Assembly (NCBI GenBank): GCA_002299585.1
Contig: DBOE01000052.1
Coordinates: 1 to 8,530 of the forward strand
DNA from: Hydrogenovibrio sp. UBA654
GTDB lineage: Bacteria > Pseudomonadota > Gammaproteobacteria > Thiomicrospirales > Thiomicrospiraceae
DNA length: 8,530 nucleotides
Direction: 5' to 3'
Position numbers and translations under genes: made by a program. Positions 1 through 7,176 of the stretch are shown here, piece after piece. Positions within the stretch are counted from its first letter, which is position 1. Each line of letters opens with the position of its first letter. The notes below the pieces were generated by a model. It was not told where the DNA came from, ran no database searches, and saw nothing but the letters and a program-made list of their open reading frames with translations.

Positions 1-1524
1 TATGATTGGCATATTTTTAAAAATCATGGCATAGAATTAAACGGCATTGTCTTTGATACTATGTTGGAATCCTACTGTTATAATTCGGTTGCAACTCGCC
101 ATAATATGGATGCTTTGGCATTAAAATACCTTAACCATAGTTGTATTTCTTTTAAAGATATTGCCGGAACTGGTAAAAAACAACTTACTTTTAATCAAAT
201 AGCTTTAGAGCAAGCCGCACCCTATGCCGCTGAAGATGCGGATATTACTTTACAACTGCACCTAGCCTTATTACCAAAGCTATCAGTAGAGGAAAAACCC
301 AAAACTATATTTACCGATTTAGAAATGCCCTTGTTAAAAGTATTAGCTAAAACAGAACGCAATGGGGTGTTAGTTGATAAGCAAATGCTTGCCGACCAGT
401 CTTACGAACTTGGTAATAGTTTGCTTGCCCTAGAAGAACAAGTGCACAGTATTGCTGGGGGAAAATTTAACCTTAATTCATCTAAACAACTGCAAGTTAT
501 TTTATTTGAAAAGTTAGAATTACCGATTCTTAAAAAAACTCCAAAAGGACAAGCTTCAACCGCAGAGTCAGTGCTTGCCCAGCTAGCAGAAGACGGGCAT
601 GAAATCCCCACTTTAATTTTAAAATATAGAAGCCTGGCTAAATTAAAATCAACTTATACCGATGCCTTGCCTAAACAAATTGACCCAGATACAGGCAGAA
701 TTCATACTTCTTACCAACAAGCAGTAGCAGCCACAGGCAGGCTTTCTTCTACCGAGCCAAATTTACAAAATATTCCCATTAGAAGTGAAGAGGGGCGACG
801 CATTCGCCAAGCCTTTATTGCTCCTAAAGGTTATCAGCTAGTCGCTGCCGATTATTCACAAATAGAACTAAGAATTATGGCTCATTTATCGGCAGATGAG
901 GGTTTATTACAAGCTTTTGCTGAGGGTCAAGATATTCATAAAGCAACGGCTGCGGAAATTTTTAATATTAGTTTAGAAGAAGTAACTATTGAACAAAGAA
1001 GAAGTGCCAAAGCGGTTAATTTTGGACTTATTTATGGTATGTCGGCATTTGGCTTAGCCAAGCAATTAAAAATCAACCGTGGTTTAGCACAAGAATATAT
1101 CAACCTATATTTTAATCGTTATCCAGGGGTAAAGATCTACATGGAAACCACTCAAGCACAGGCTAAAGAGACAGGTTTTGTAGAAACCTTAAGAGGCAGA
1201 AGGCTCTACCTACCTGATATTAATGCTAGCAATGGACAATTAAGACAATATGCAGAAAGAACCGCTATCAATGCCCCCATGCAAGGCACAGCGGCGGATA
1301 TAATAAAACAAGCTATGCTAGATGTTCAAAGTTGGCTAGATACAACCAAGTTAGATATAAAGCTATTAATGCAAGTACATGATGAATTAGTGTTTGAAGT
1401 CTCCGAGCAAGATGTTGTAGAATCCACACAAAAAATAAAAACTATTATGGAAAAAGCAGAGCGATTAAGTGTGCCATTAATCGTAGATTTAGGGCAAGGC
1501 AAAAATTGGGATGAGGCTCACTAA
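1..1524 (+). CDS. polA: DNA polymerase I, 3' part (5' end outside window)
   Basis: This gene encodes the repair and Okazaki-fragment-processing polymerase. The reading frame is open from base 1, before the first ATG at 61, so the gene starts upstream; 507 residues are visible. By comparison with E. coli Pol I as I remember it (928 aa), about the first 422 residues are missing: the 5'-3' exonuclease and the start of the 3'-5' exonuclease domain. The visible proofreading residues are intact: D2 matches D424, and Y75 and D79 match Y497 and D501. The polymerase domain is complete: motif A DYSQIELR starting at D284 (D705), motif B with R333, K337, F341 and Y345 (R754, K758, F762, Y766), and motif C VHDE at 459-462 (D882). 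The stop TAA overlaps the next gene's ATG by one base, which suggests co-transcription and translational coupling. Function is known from the family; residue matches are from memory. Confidence 0.97.
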   Translation, partial: YDWHIFKNHGIELNGIVFDTMLESYCYNSVATRHNMDALALKYLNHSCISFKDIAGTGKKQLTFNQIALEQAAPYAAEDADITLQLHLALLPKLSVEEKPKTIFTDLEMPLLKVLAKTERNGVLVDKQMLADQSYELGNSLLALEEQVHSIAGGKFNLNSSKQLQVILFEKLELPILKKTPKGQASTAESVLAQLAEDGHEIPTLILKYRSLAKLKSTYTDALPKQIDPDTGRIHTSYQQAVAATGRLSSTEPNLQNIPIRSEEGRRIRQAFIAPKGYQLVAADYSQIELRIMAHLSADEGLLQAFAEGQDIHKATAAEIFNISLEEVTIEQRRSAKAVNFGLIYGMSAFGLAKQLKINRGLAQEYINLYFNRYPGVKIYMETTQAQAKETGFVETLRGRRLYLPDINASNGQLRQYAERTAINAPMQGTAADIIKQAMLDVQSWLDTTKLDIKLLMQVHDELVFEVSEQDVVESTQKIKTIMEKAERLSVPLIVDLGQGKNWDEAH

Positions 1525-2312
1525 TGTTAATAGAACTAGGTATTTATTTAGTAAGTGGGGCAGTAGTTGGTTTTTTTGCAGGTTTATTAGGCATTGGCGG
1601 CGGTTTAATTTTAGTACCCATTTTAACCAGTGTATTTGCTTATTATCTAAACACCCCTCACCTAGTGCATTTAGCAATAGGTACCTCTTTAGCAACAATT
1701 TTAATTACGGCAATTTCTTCAGTAAAAGCTCACCAAAAATACCAAGCAATAAGGAGGGATTTATTTAAAAAACTTGCGGTTGGTATTTTTGTTGGTGGTT
1801 TTTTAGGTGCATGGATTGCCCAGTTTATGAGCGCTTCTCTATTATCTAAAACCTTTGCGATTTTAGAATTACTTATTGCTCTAAGAATGATTACTAATTT
1901 TCAACCACCAGCAACTAGAAATATGCCTGGTTATGGGGGAAGTTTTGTTGCTGGTAGCCTTATTGGCACGGTTTCAACTTTAGTAGGAGTGGGTGGTGGA
2001 GCAATTAATATCCCCTATATGGCTTGTCATAATATAAAAATGCAACAAGCAATAGCAACCTCTGCGGCTTTAGGCTTACCAGTTGCTATTGCTGGCACAA
2101 TTGGTTTTATGTGGACAGGTTGGGATGCGATTAATTTACCTGAATATACTACGGGTTATATTTATTGGCCAGCATTTTTAGGCATAGTGGTAACTAGTTA
2201 TTTTACTGCCCCAATAGGAGCAAAATTAACTCATAAGCTACCAGTTAAAAATCTTAAAAAAATATTTGCAGTCTTATTAATTCTATTAGCAATAAAAATG
2301 TTTTTATTTTAA
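1524..2312 (+). CDS. TSUP (TauE/SafE, DUF81) family membrane permease
   Basis: A 262-residue, strongly hydrophobic inner-membrane protein with roughly seven to eight membrane segments. It shows the family's internal duplication. The first half has a glycine-rich motif LLGIGGGLILVP (21-32) followed by HLAIGTSLATI (49-59). The second half repeats the pattern as LVGVGGGAINIP (153-164) and AIATSAALGLP (176-186). TSUP proteins move small, often sulfur-containing, anions such as sulfite, sulfoacetate or taurine-derived products; the substrate here cannot be read from the sequence. The ATG lies in a TAATG overlap with the polA stop and has a GAGG ribosome site at 1513-1516, seven bases upstream, so this start is well supported. 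Length is normal for the family. It ends just before the probable replication origin, so it appears to be the last gene of the polA transcript. Confidence 0.9.
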   Translation: MLIELGIYLVSGAVVGFFAGLLGIGGGLILVPILTSVFAYYLNTPHLVHLAIGTSLATILITAISSVKAHQKYQAIRRDLFKKLAVGIFVGGFLGAWIAQFMSASLLSKTFAILELLIALRMITNFQPPATRNMPGYGGSFVAGSLIGTVSTLVGVGGGAINIPYMACHNIKMQQAIATSAALGLPVAIAGTIGFMWTGWDAINLPEYTTGYIYWPAFLGIVVTSYFTAPIGAKLTHKLPVKNLKKIFAVLLILLAIKMFLF

Positions 2313-2366
2313 TAATTAAAGTAATATAGTTATATATATCAAGCAAATAAAGTAGAAAAAACAAAG
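2313..2366. promoter_or_regulatory. AT-rich candidate unwinding element with IHF-like site
   Basis: Nearly all A and T (roughly one base in six is G or C), including an alternating TA tract at 2330-2339. At 2337-2349 TATCAAGCAAATA matches the IHF consensus WATCAANNNNTTR at all but one defined position. An IHF bend between an AT-rich element and DnaA boxes would resemble the E. coli origin. The composition is seen directly; the unwinding and IHF roles are inferred. Confidence 0.4.
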
Positions 2367-2375
2367 TTATCCACC
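2367..2375 (+). promoter_or_regulatory. DnaA box 1 (one mismatch)
   Basis: TTATCCACC differs from the consensus TTATCCACA only at the last base. It is the leftmost of three same-strand boxes and lies closest to the AT-rich segment. Confidence 0.65.
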
Positions 2376-2390
2376 GCGTTTAATCTAGGT

Positions 2391-2399
2391 TTATCCACA
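2391..2399 (+). promoter_or_regulatory. DnaA box 2 (perfect consensus)
   Basis: TTATCCACA is an exact match to the strong DnaA-binding consensus. It starts 24 bases after box 1 and has the same orientation. Confidence 0.85.
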
Positions 2400-2407
2400 G
2401 GCATGGC

Positions 2408-2436
2408 TTTTAATTAAAGTTATTCACAGGTATAAT
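2408..2436 (+). promoter_or_regulatory. Probable dnaA promoter with DnaA box inside the spacer
   Basis: A perfect -10 hexamer TATAAT lies at 2431-2436. A weak -35 candidate (TTTTAA, 2408-2413) stands 17 bases upstream. Predicted transcription starts near 2443, giving a leader of about 40 bases to the TTG start. DnaA box 3 occupies most of the spacer, so DnaA binding should compete with RNA polymerase, the known mode of dnaA autorepression. A second possible promoter, TTGACT (2437-2442) with TAAAAT (2458-2463), has a short 15-base spacer. Confidence 0.5.
2420..2428 (+). promoter_or_regulatory. DnaA box 3 (TTATTCACA)
   Basis: This matches the relaxed consensus TTATNCACA exactly. It starts 29 bases after box 2, in the same orientation, and ends two bases before the TATAAT hexamer, so it may serve both the origin and dnaA autoregulation. 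Confidence 0.75.
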
Positions 2437-2471
2437 TTGACTATTCGTTTACTTTTTTAAAATTTTAGCTT

Positions 2472-2476
2472 GAGGA
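2472..2476 (+). promoter_or_regulatory. Ribosome binding site deciding the dnaA start
   Basis: GAGGA sits eight bases before the TTG at 2485, an ideal distance. It overlaps the in-frame TTG at 2470, which therefore cannot be the start served by this site. The product from 2485 begins MATSLW, matching the MSLSLW start of E. coli DnaA. Confidence 0.8.
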
Positions 2477-2484
2477 AAAATAAT

Positions 2485-3900
2485 TTGGCTACTTCTTTAT
2501 GGTCGCAGGTACAAAAACAACTACAATATTTATTAAATGATCAGCAATTTTTAACTTGGATACAGCCACTTACTGCGATTGAAGATAGAGGGGTTTTGCG
2601 TTTAATTGCCCCATCTGGTTTTGTATTAGATTGGGTACAAAAAAAACTACTAGTAGATATACAAAAAGCCGTTGCTCTAGTTGTTCCAGTTAATACTCCT
2701 AAAATTGTGCTAGAAGCTGGTGAATATGCAATAGATAGTTTTAATGAACCTGAAGATACATCTGTCCCACACTCTTTACGAGAGACAAATTTTAGAACAA
2801 ATATTTTTGATAATGCGATAGAAACCAGATCTGCATTAAAAACAAAAAAATCTATTAAACAAAAAAATCAAAAAACAATTCAACATAATTTAAATGTTAA
2901 TTTTACTTTTGATTCATTTGTAGAAGGTAAAGCTAATCAACTTGCGGCGGCGGCGGCTCGTCAGGTTGCAGATAGTCCAGGTGGTAGCTATAACCCCTTC
3001 TTTATTTATGGCGGAGTTGGCTTAGGTAAAACTCACTTAATGCACGCTATTGGCAACGAATTACTGAAACAAAAATCAGAGGCAAGAGTCGTATATCTGC
3101 ATTCAGAACGTTTTGTCGCAGATATGGTTAATGCCTTGCGACACAATAAAATTGATGCCTTTAAACGCTTTTATCGCTCTTTAGACGCATTACTTATCGA
3201 TGACATTCAGTTTTTTGCGGGCAAAGAGCAATCACAAGAAGAATTTTTTCATACTTTTAATACTCTATTAGAAGGCAATAAACAGGTTATTTTAACGAGT
3301 GATCGCTTTCCAAAAGATGTTGATGGTTTAGATGACCGCCTTAAATCTCGTTTTGGTTGGGGCCTAGCAATAGCCGTTGAACCGCCAGAGTTTGAAATGC
3401 GCGTGGCAATATTGATGAAAAAGGCCAGTGATTTTGATATTCTTTTGCCAGATGAAGTAGCATTTTTTATTGCTAAACACCTACGCAGCAATGTACGCGA
3501 ACTAGAGGGGGCCTTGAAAAGAGTCGGAGCATTTGCACAATTTACTCAGCAAATAGTTAGTATTGAAATAGCTAAAGAGGCTTTGAAAGATTTATTAGCC
3601 TTACAACAAAAAATGATAACTTTAGAAAATATTCAAAAAACAGTCGCTAATTTTTATAAAATTAGAGTAGCAGAAATTTTATCAAAAAAACGCACTCGTA
3701 ATTTAGCTAGACCAAGGCAAATTGCTATGGCAATTTCGAAGGAATTAACCACCCATAGTTTGCCAGAAATTGGTGATGCTTACGGAGGCAGAGACCATAC
3801 AACGGTTCTACACGCAGTGCGTAAAGTCACACAGTTAAGAGAAACAGACTATCGCATTGATGAAGACTACAGTAGTTTGATTCGAATTATTACTACTTAA
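2485..3900 (+). CDS. dnaA: Chromosomal replication initiator protein DnaA
   Basis: AAA+ ATPase that binds DnaA boxes, opens the origin and helps load the helicase. I place the start at TTG 2485 (471 aa), not the in-frame TTG at 2470, because of the ribosome site and the family N-terminus. Domain I (about 1-80) contains FVLDWVQKK, typical of the helicase/DnaA-interaction domain. Domain II is a short, lysine/glutamine-rich linker coded by A-rich DNA with two A7 runs. Domain III has Walker A GGVGLGKT (176-183), Walker B LLIDD (236-240), sensor I ILTSDR and sensor II RELEGAL. Domain IV ends with the DNA-contact signature GGRDHTTVLHA (434-444). All key residues appear present. It heads the dnaA-dnaN-recF cluster, and a DnaA box in its promoter suggests autoregulation. 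The TTG start may keep expression low. Confidence 0.98.
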   Translation: MATSLWSQVQKQLQYLLNDQQFLTWIQPLTAIEDRGVLRLIAPSGFVLDWVQKKLLVDIQKAVALVVPVNTPKIVLEAGEYAIDSFNEPEDTSVPHSLRETNFRTNIFDNAIETRSALKTKKSIKQKNQKTIQHNLNVNFTFDSFVEGKANQLAAAAARQVADSPGGSYNPFFIYGGVGLGKTHLMHAIGNELLKQKSEARVVYLHSERFVADMVNALRHNKIDAFKRFYRSLDALLIDDIQFFAGKEQSQEEFFHTFNTLLEGNKQVILTSDRFPKDVDGLDDRLKSRFGWGLAIAVEPPEFEMRVAILMKKASDFDILLPDEVAFFIAKHLRSNVRELEGALKRVGAFAQFTQQIVSIEIAKEALKDLLALQQKMITLENIQKTVANFYKIRVAEILSKKRTRNLARPRQIAMAISKELTTHSLPEIGDAYGGRDHTTVLHAVRKVTQLRETDYRIDEDYSSLIRIITT

Positions 3901-3918
3901 TTAGAGATTCCTTAAGGA
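3894..3918 (+). repeat. 25-bp repeat, copy A (dnaA-dnaN junction)
   Basis: This segment spans the dnaA stop codon and the dnaN ribosome binding site. It matches 8363-8387 at 23 of 25 bases in the same orientation, with the last 16 (AGAGATTCCTTAAGGA) identical. It ends in a perfect 10-bp palindrome, TCCTTAAGGA (3909-3918), whose AAGGA serves as the dnaN ribosome site, seven bases before the ATG. Confidence 0.7.
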
Positions 3919-3925
3919 CAAAAAA

Positions 3926-5032
3926 ATGAAAATAAGTTTATCGCGTGAGAATTTATTAGCAGTTTTGCAAACAGTTGCTGGAGTGGTTGAAAAACGCCAA
4001 TCCATGCCTATTTTGGGTAATATTTTATTACAAGTTAGTCAAAATATTTTAACGCTAACTGCATCAGATTTAGAAATAGAAACAAGGGCTTCAACAGCAC
4101 TAGAAGATAGTAAGGGTGATTTTTCGATCACTCTACCTGCGATAAAATTAATTAGTATTATTCGTGCTATACCCGATGGACTTAGCGTAGTATTAGACTT
4201 TGAAGCAACTCATTGTAACATATCAGCTGGGCGTTCAAAATTTAAGCTCTTTACTTTACCAGCTGAGGACTTTCCTACCATTGACTTAACCCAAACAACT
4301 ATGTCATTTTCTATCCCACAAAATCAACTAAAACAAATAATACATAACACAGCATTTGCTATGGCACTACAAGATGTGCGTTTTTATTTGAATGGAATGT
4401 TATTTGATATTAATCATCAAACTTTACGAGTTGTCGCAACAGACGGACATAGATTATCTACCTGCACAACAATATTAGCAACAGATGGTTTGCCAATCAC
4501 TCAAGCAATTTTACCAAGAAAAGGGATTTTAGAATTACAAAAGCTGCTTGGGGATAATGATAATTTATTATCATTTTCGATAGCTAAAAACTATTTAACT
4601 ATTCATCTTGAAGATATTATTTTTACTTGTAAATTGGTAGATGGTCGCTTCCCTGATTTTAATCGGGTTATACCAAAAGAAAACGATCTGTTCGTACAGG
4701 TTGATAAAGATTTGTTTAAAGGGTTATTACAAAGATCGGCAATTTTATCAAATGATAAATTTAATGGCATTCGGTTAGTTTTATCTAATAATTTACTAAC
4801 CGTACATGCTAAAAATGCTGATCAAGATGAATCGCATGAAGACATGGCAATTGATTATCAAGGCACGGCAATGGAAGTTGGTTTTAATGTACATTATATA
4901 ATTGAAGTGCTAAATTCAATGGTTGAACAAAGCGTAATCTTAGCCATGAAAGATGTTAATAGCAGTTGCTTAATAGTAACACAAGATGATACTTGCTCAT
5001 GTCAGCATGTGATAATGCCAATGAGATTGTAA
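3926..5032 (+). CDS. dnaN: DNA polymerase III beta subunit (sliding clamp)
   Basis: The ring-shaped clamp that tethers DNA polymerase III, and also binds many repair enzymes, on the DNA. The 368-residue length fits the family (E. coli 366). The N-terminus MKISLSRENLL and the following PILGNILLQV are characteristic, as is the C-terminal MPMRL (364-368), part of the hydrophobic pocket where clamp-binding motifs dock. VVATDGHRL around the middle marks the second of three similar domains. The ATG has an AAGGA site at 3914-3918. The gene follows dnaA by 25 bases and precedes recF by 20, consistent with one operon, though extra promoters inside dnaA are common in other species. A slightly cysteine-rich stretch (TCSC) sits just before the C-terminal motif; I attach no function to it. 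Confidence 0.98.
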   Translation: MKISLSRENLLAVLQTVAGVVEKRQSMPILGNILLQVSQNILTLTASDLEIETRASTALEDSKGDFSITLPAIKLISIIRAIPDGLSVVLDFEATHCNISAGRSKFKLFTLPAEDFPTIDLTQTTMSFSIPQNQLKQIIHNTAFAMALQDVRFYLNGMLFDINHQTLRVVATDGHRLSTCTTILATDGLPITQAILPRKGILELQKLLGDNDNLLSFSIAKNYLTIHLEDIIFTCKLVDGRFPDFNRVIPKENDLFVQVDKDLFKGLLQRSAILSNDKFNGIRLVLSNNLLTVHAKNADQDESHEDMAIDYQGTAMEVGFNVHYIIEVLNSMVEQSVILAMKDVNSSCLIVTQDDTCSCQHVIMPMRL

Positions 5033-5052
5033 AAGATAGTTTAAGATTTTAG

Positions 5053-6129
5053 GTGTCTAAACTTAAAAAACTCCAATTATCCCTGTTTCGCAATATCGAA
5101 CAGGCTACGCTCCACTTTACTGATGGTTTAAACTTAATTATTGGTGATAATGCTGCTGGTAAAACTTCATTAATTGAAGCTATTTGGGTGCTATCTTCTG
5201 GGCGGTCTTTTCGTAGCTCTAAACCCGCCCATCTTATTAATAATCAATATCCAGAATTTACCTTGTTTGCTGAAGTAGAGCAAGCAGAGCAGAATTATAA
5301 AATCGGTCTTACCCGCTCTATCGAATCATCTTTGTGTAAAATTAATGGTGAAGTTGAAAAGTCTCAAGCACAGATGGCAGTCCATCTACCAGTGCAATTA
5401 TTAACCCCAGAAAGCCATCGTTTATTAGAGGAAGGCCCTAAAATACGCCGTCAATTTATGGACTGGGGTTGCTTTTATTATGCACCAGAATTTATTAAGC
5501 TTTGGCGTATTTATCAGCGAGTTTTAAAACAACGCAACAATGCCTTAAAACAACAGCAAGCAAAATCGCAGGTACAATTATGGGATACTCAGTTGGTAGA
5601 TGTGGCAGAAAAAATTGATGATATTCGCAGTAATTATATTAGTAAATTAAGTCCATTTGTTGCCCAGTTTTGTGTGGCCTTAATGCCTGAAATTAGTGAA
5701 AATTTAGACATGAACTATCGAGCTGGCTGGGCAAAAGCAGCAGAAAATTATCATAGTGTTTTAAGCCAGAATTATTATAAAGATGCTAAACTGGGACATA
5801 CTCAATATGGTTGTCATAGAGCAGACATTCGATTTAAGTTCGCAGGAACTGAAGCTATGTTGAAGTTATCTCGTGGACAGCAAAAATTATTTGTCTGTGC
5901 ATTATTATTGGCACAAGCTAGTTTATTTGAGCATACTTCTGGCGAGCAGGTGATTATGTTAATTGATGACTTACCCGCAGAACTAGATGGAAATCATCGG
6001 CTGACTCTGTTAAAGTTACTCGACCTATTGAAAATACAACACATTATCACCACGACTAGTGAAGATTTAATTCCGTGTATTCAAACTGACACCACTAAGA
6101 TTAAAATAGAGTTAGGAAAAATTATATGA
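5053..6129 (+). CDS. recF: DNA replication and repair protein RecF
   Basis: An SMC-like ATPase of the RecFOR pathway that helps load RecA at single-strand gaps and stalled forks. The 358-residue length matches E. coli (357). Walker A is GDNAAGKT (31-38). RRQFMDWG (132-139) and GCHRADI (253-259) are family motifs, the ABC-type signature is LSRGQQK (272-278), and Walker B is IMLIDD (301-306), followed by LPAELD with the D-loop aspartate. Translation begins at GTG 5053, which gives the usual N-terminus (SKLKKLQLSLFRNIE); the ribosome site is weak, with only a TAAG-like match near 5042. The TGA stop overlaps the ATG of the next gene in ATGA. All ATPase motifs look intact, so the protein should be functional. 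Confidence 0.97.
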   Translation: MSKLKKLQLSLFRNIEQATLHFTDGLNLIIGDNAAGKTSLIEAIWVLSSGRSFRSSKPAHLINNQYPEFTLFAEVEQAEQNYKIGLTRSIESSLCKINGEVEKSQAQMAVHLPVQLLTPESHRLLEEGPKIRRQFMDWGCFYYAPEFIKLWRIYQRVLKQRNNALKQQQAKSQVQLWDTQLVDVAEKIDDIRSNYISKLSPFVAQFCVALMPEISENLDMNYRAGWAKAAENYHSVLSQNYYKDAKLGHTQYGCHRADIRFKFAGTEAMLKLSRGQQKLFVCALLLAQASLFEHTSGEQVIMLIDDLPAELDGNHRLTLLKLLDLLKIQHIITTTSEDLIPCIQTDTTKIKIELGKII

Positions 6130-7100
6130 AGTTATTAGTTATTCTTGCCATGATTTTTGTTCTAGCAGGTTGTTCTCTGCAGCCTACTAAAGAAAATCAA
6201 AAAATAACGCCACTTGTGACTTTATATGACTTTCAAATTATCGATAGTGCAACAGAAAAAAAAATTAATATTGAGCAACTTGCCAAAAAATTAATAGGCG
6301 TGGATGTCATTTTCTTAGGTGAATATCATGGTAATCATGCCTCCCATTTATTACAGGCACAGCTACAAGCAGAATTGTTTAAACAAAACCCTAACCAAGT
6401 ATTAACAATGGAACAATTTAACACAGATAAACAAGATGTTTTAGAGCGTTATATGGATAGTGAAATTGGTGAAAAAATATTAATTAAACAAGCAAATGCT
6501 TGGCAAAATTATAGAGCTAGTTATCGGCCATTAGTGGAGTTTGCTAAACACAATTTTTTACCAGTGTATGCAGCTAATGCTCCTGCTAATGTAGTGCGTT
6601 GCGTTGGTAGAAAGGGGCAGGTTTATTTGACTAAGTTTAAAGGCTATGAGAATCTACCAAAACAACCATTTTTGAATGATGAATTGTATGAAAAAAAGTT
6701 TATGAATTTTATGAATAAAATGTACAAAGGGGGCAGAACTGCTAAAAACTCATATTACGCCCAGTTATTAAGAGATAATAGCATGGCAGAAACTATTGTT
6801 AAAGCATTAAAAAATCATCCAAAATCGCAAACAATTCACTTAAATGGTTCTTTTCACAGCAATAACTTTTTAGGCATCGTGGCATTGTTAAAAAAACGCC
6901 AACCCAGTACAAAAATAGCCGTTATCAGCCCCGTTATAGTCGGAAAAATAACTATGCCAAGCTATACAAAAGCAGATTTAGCCAAAGGAGACTTTATCTA
7001 TTTACTTTTAGAGCAGCCACTTGATTACCAGCAGGAAAAAAATCGTCAACAAGCGTTTAAAAAAATATTTAAAATGGCTAATCAAAAAAACTGCCAGTGA
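6126..7100 (+). CDS. ChaN-like lipoprotein (haem-binding uptake family, DUF399)
   Basis: A 324-residue predicted lipoprotein. A short signal sequence ends in the lipobox LAGC with the lipidated cysteine at position 16. Serine follows at +2, so sorting to the outer membrane is likely. The mature part shows features of the ChaN/Cofac_haem_bdg family (PF04187): IFLGEYHG (62-69), MEQF (95-98), a central YRPLVEFAKHN segment, a tail of the type RDNSMAETI (216-224), and NGSFHS (240-245). Campylobacter ChaR/ChaN-type proteins bind haem and have been linked to iron uptake; the role in this organism is not shown. No TonB-dependent receptor or iron gene lies next to it. It overlaps the recF stop by four bases, implying coupled translation, and sits where gyrB often lies. 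An A9 run at 6256-6264 is a possible slippage point. Confidence 0.85.
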   Translation: MKLLVILAMIFVLAGCSLQPTKENQKITPLVTLYDFQIIDSATEKKINIEQLAKKLIGVDVIFLGEYHGNHASHLLQAQLQAELFKQNPNQVLTMEQFNTDKQDVLERYMDSEIGEKILIKQANAWQNYRASYRPLVEFAKHNFLPVYAANAPANVVRCVGRKGQVYLTKFKGYENLPKQPFLNDELYEKKFMNFMNKMYKGGRTAKNSYYAQLLRDNSMAETIVKALKNHPKSQTIHLNGSFHSNNFLGIVALLKKRQPSTKIAVISPVIVGKITMPSYTKADLAKGDFIYLLLEQPLDYQQEKNRQQAFKKIFKMANQKNCQ

Positions 7101-7104
7101 GATT

Positions 7105-7133
7105 CGGACAAGTATTAAAAATAGTGTTATTAT
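7105..7133 (+). promoter_or_regulatory. Probable promoter of the ComEA-like gene
   Basis: An extended -10 element, TGTTATTAT (7125-7133), has a -35-like CGGACA (7105-7110) at exactly 17 bases. Transcription would start about 7140, leaving a leader of about 37 bases. It suggests that the small gene is transcribed separately from recF and the lipoprotein gene. Confidence 0.45.
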
Positions 7134-7163
7134 GTCATCTAGTGTGGTTAGTTTAATTTAAAC

Positions 7164-7176
7164 AGGAGAGAGAGAG
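7164..7176 (+). promoter_or_regulatory. Ribosome binding site running into a GA repeat
   Basis: AGGAG (7164-7168) is a strong ribosome site eight bases before the ATG at 7177. The space to the ATG is filled by a dinucleotide run, five AG units (7167-7176), whose length would set the spacing if it varied. Confidence 0.65.

Larger units (their letters stand above)
2313..2437. other. oriC: Probable chromosomal replication origin (oriC)
   Basis: The intergenic stretch directly upstream of dnaA combines a very AT-rich left part (about 2313-2366, a candidate unwinding element) with three DnaA boxes on its right, all in the same orientation. A dnaA-dnaN-recF cluster beside clustered DnaA boxes is the classic bacterial origin setting. 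There is no GATC in the intergenic stretch, so Dam/SeqA sequestration as in E. coli is not indicated. Only three good boxes are present, fewer than in many origins, so part of the origin could lie elsewhere, or this could be only the dnaA regulatory region. Genome-wide GC skew would settle it. Confidence 0.7.

Noticed and set aside
1489..1768. Frames on both strands around the polA-TSUP junction
   Set aside because: They are shadows of polA and TSUP; their products have no family features, while the overlapped frames have clear ones.
2291..2308. Perfect 8-bp inverted repeat of A and T at the TSUP 3' end as a terminator
   Set aside because: The loop is only two bases, the stem has no GC, and it lies within coding sequence for the last residues.
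2836..2881. A7 runs in the dnaA linker as a programmed frameshift site
   Set aside because: The linker is naturally lysine-rich and variable in DnaA, the frame continues intact, and no alternative product of note follows.
3249..3491. 80-codon minus-strand frame inside dnaA
   Set aside because: It lies opposite the conserved AAA+ domain coding sequence and has no ribosome site or recognisable domain.
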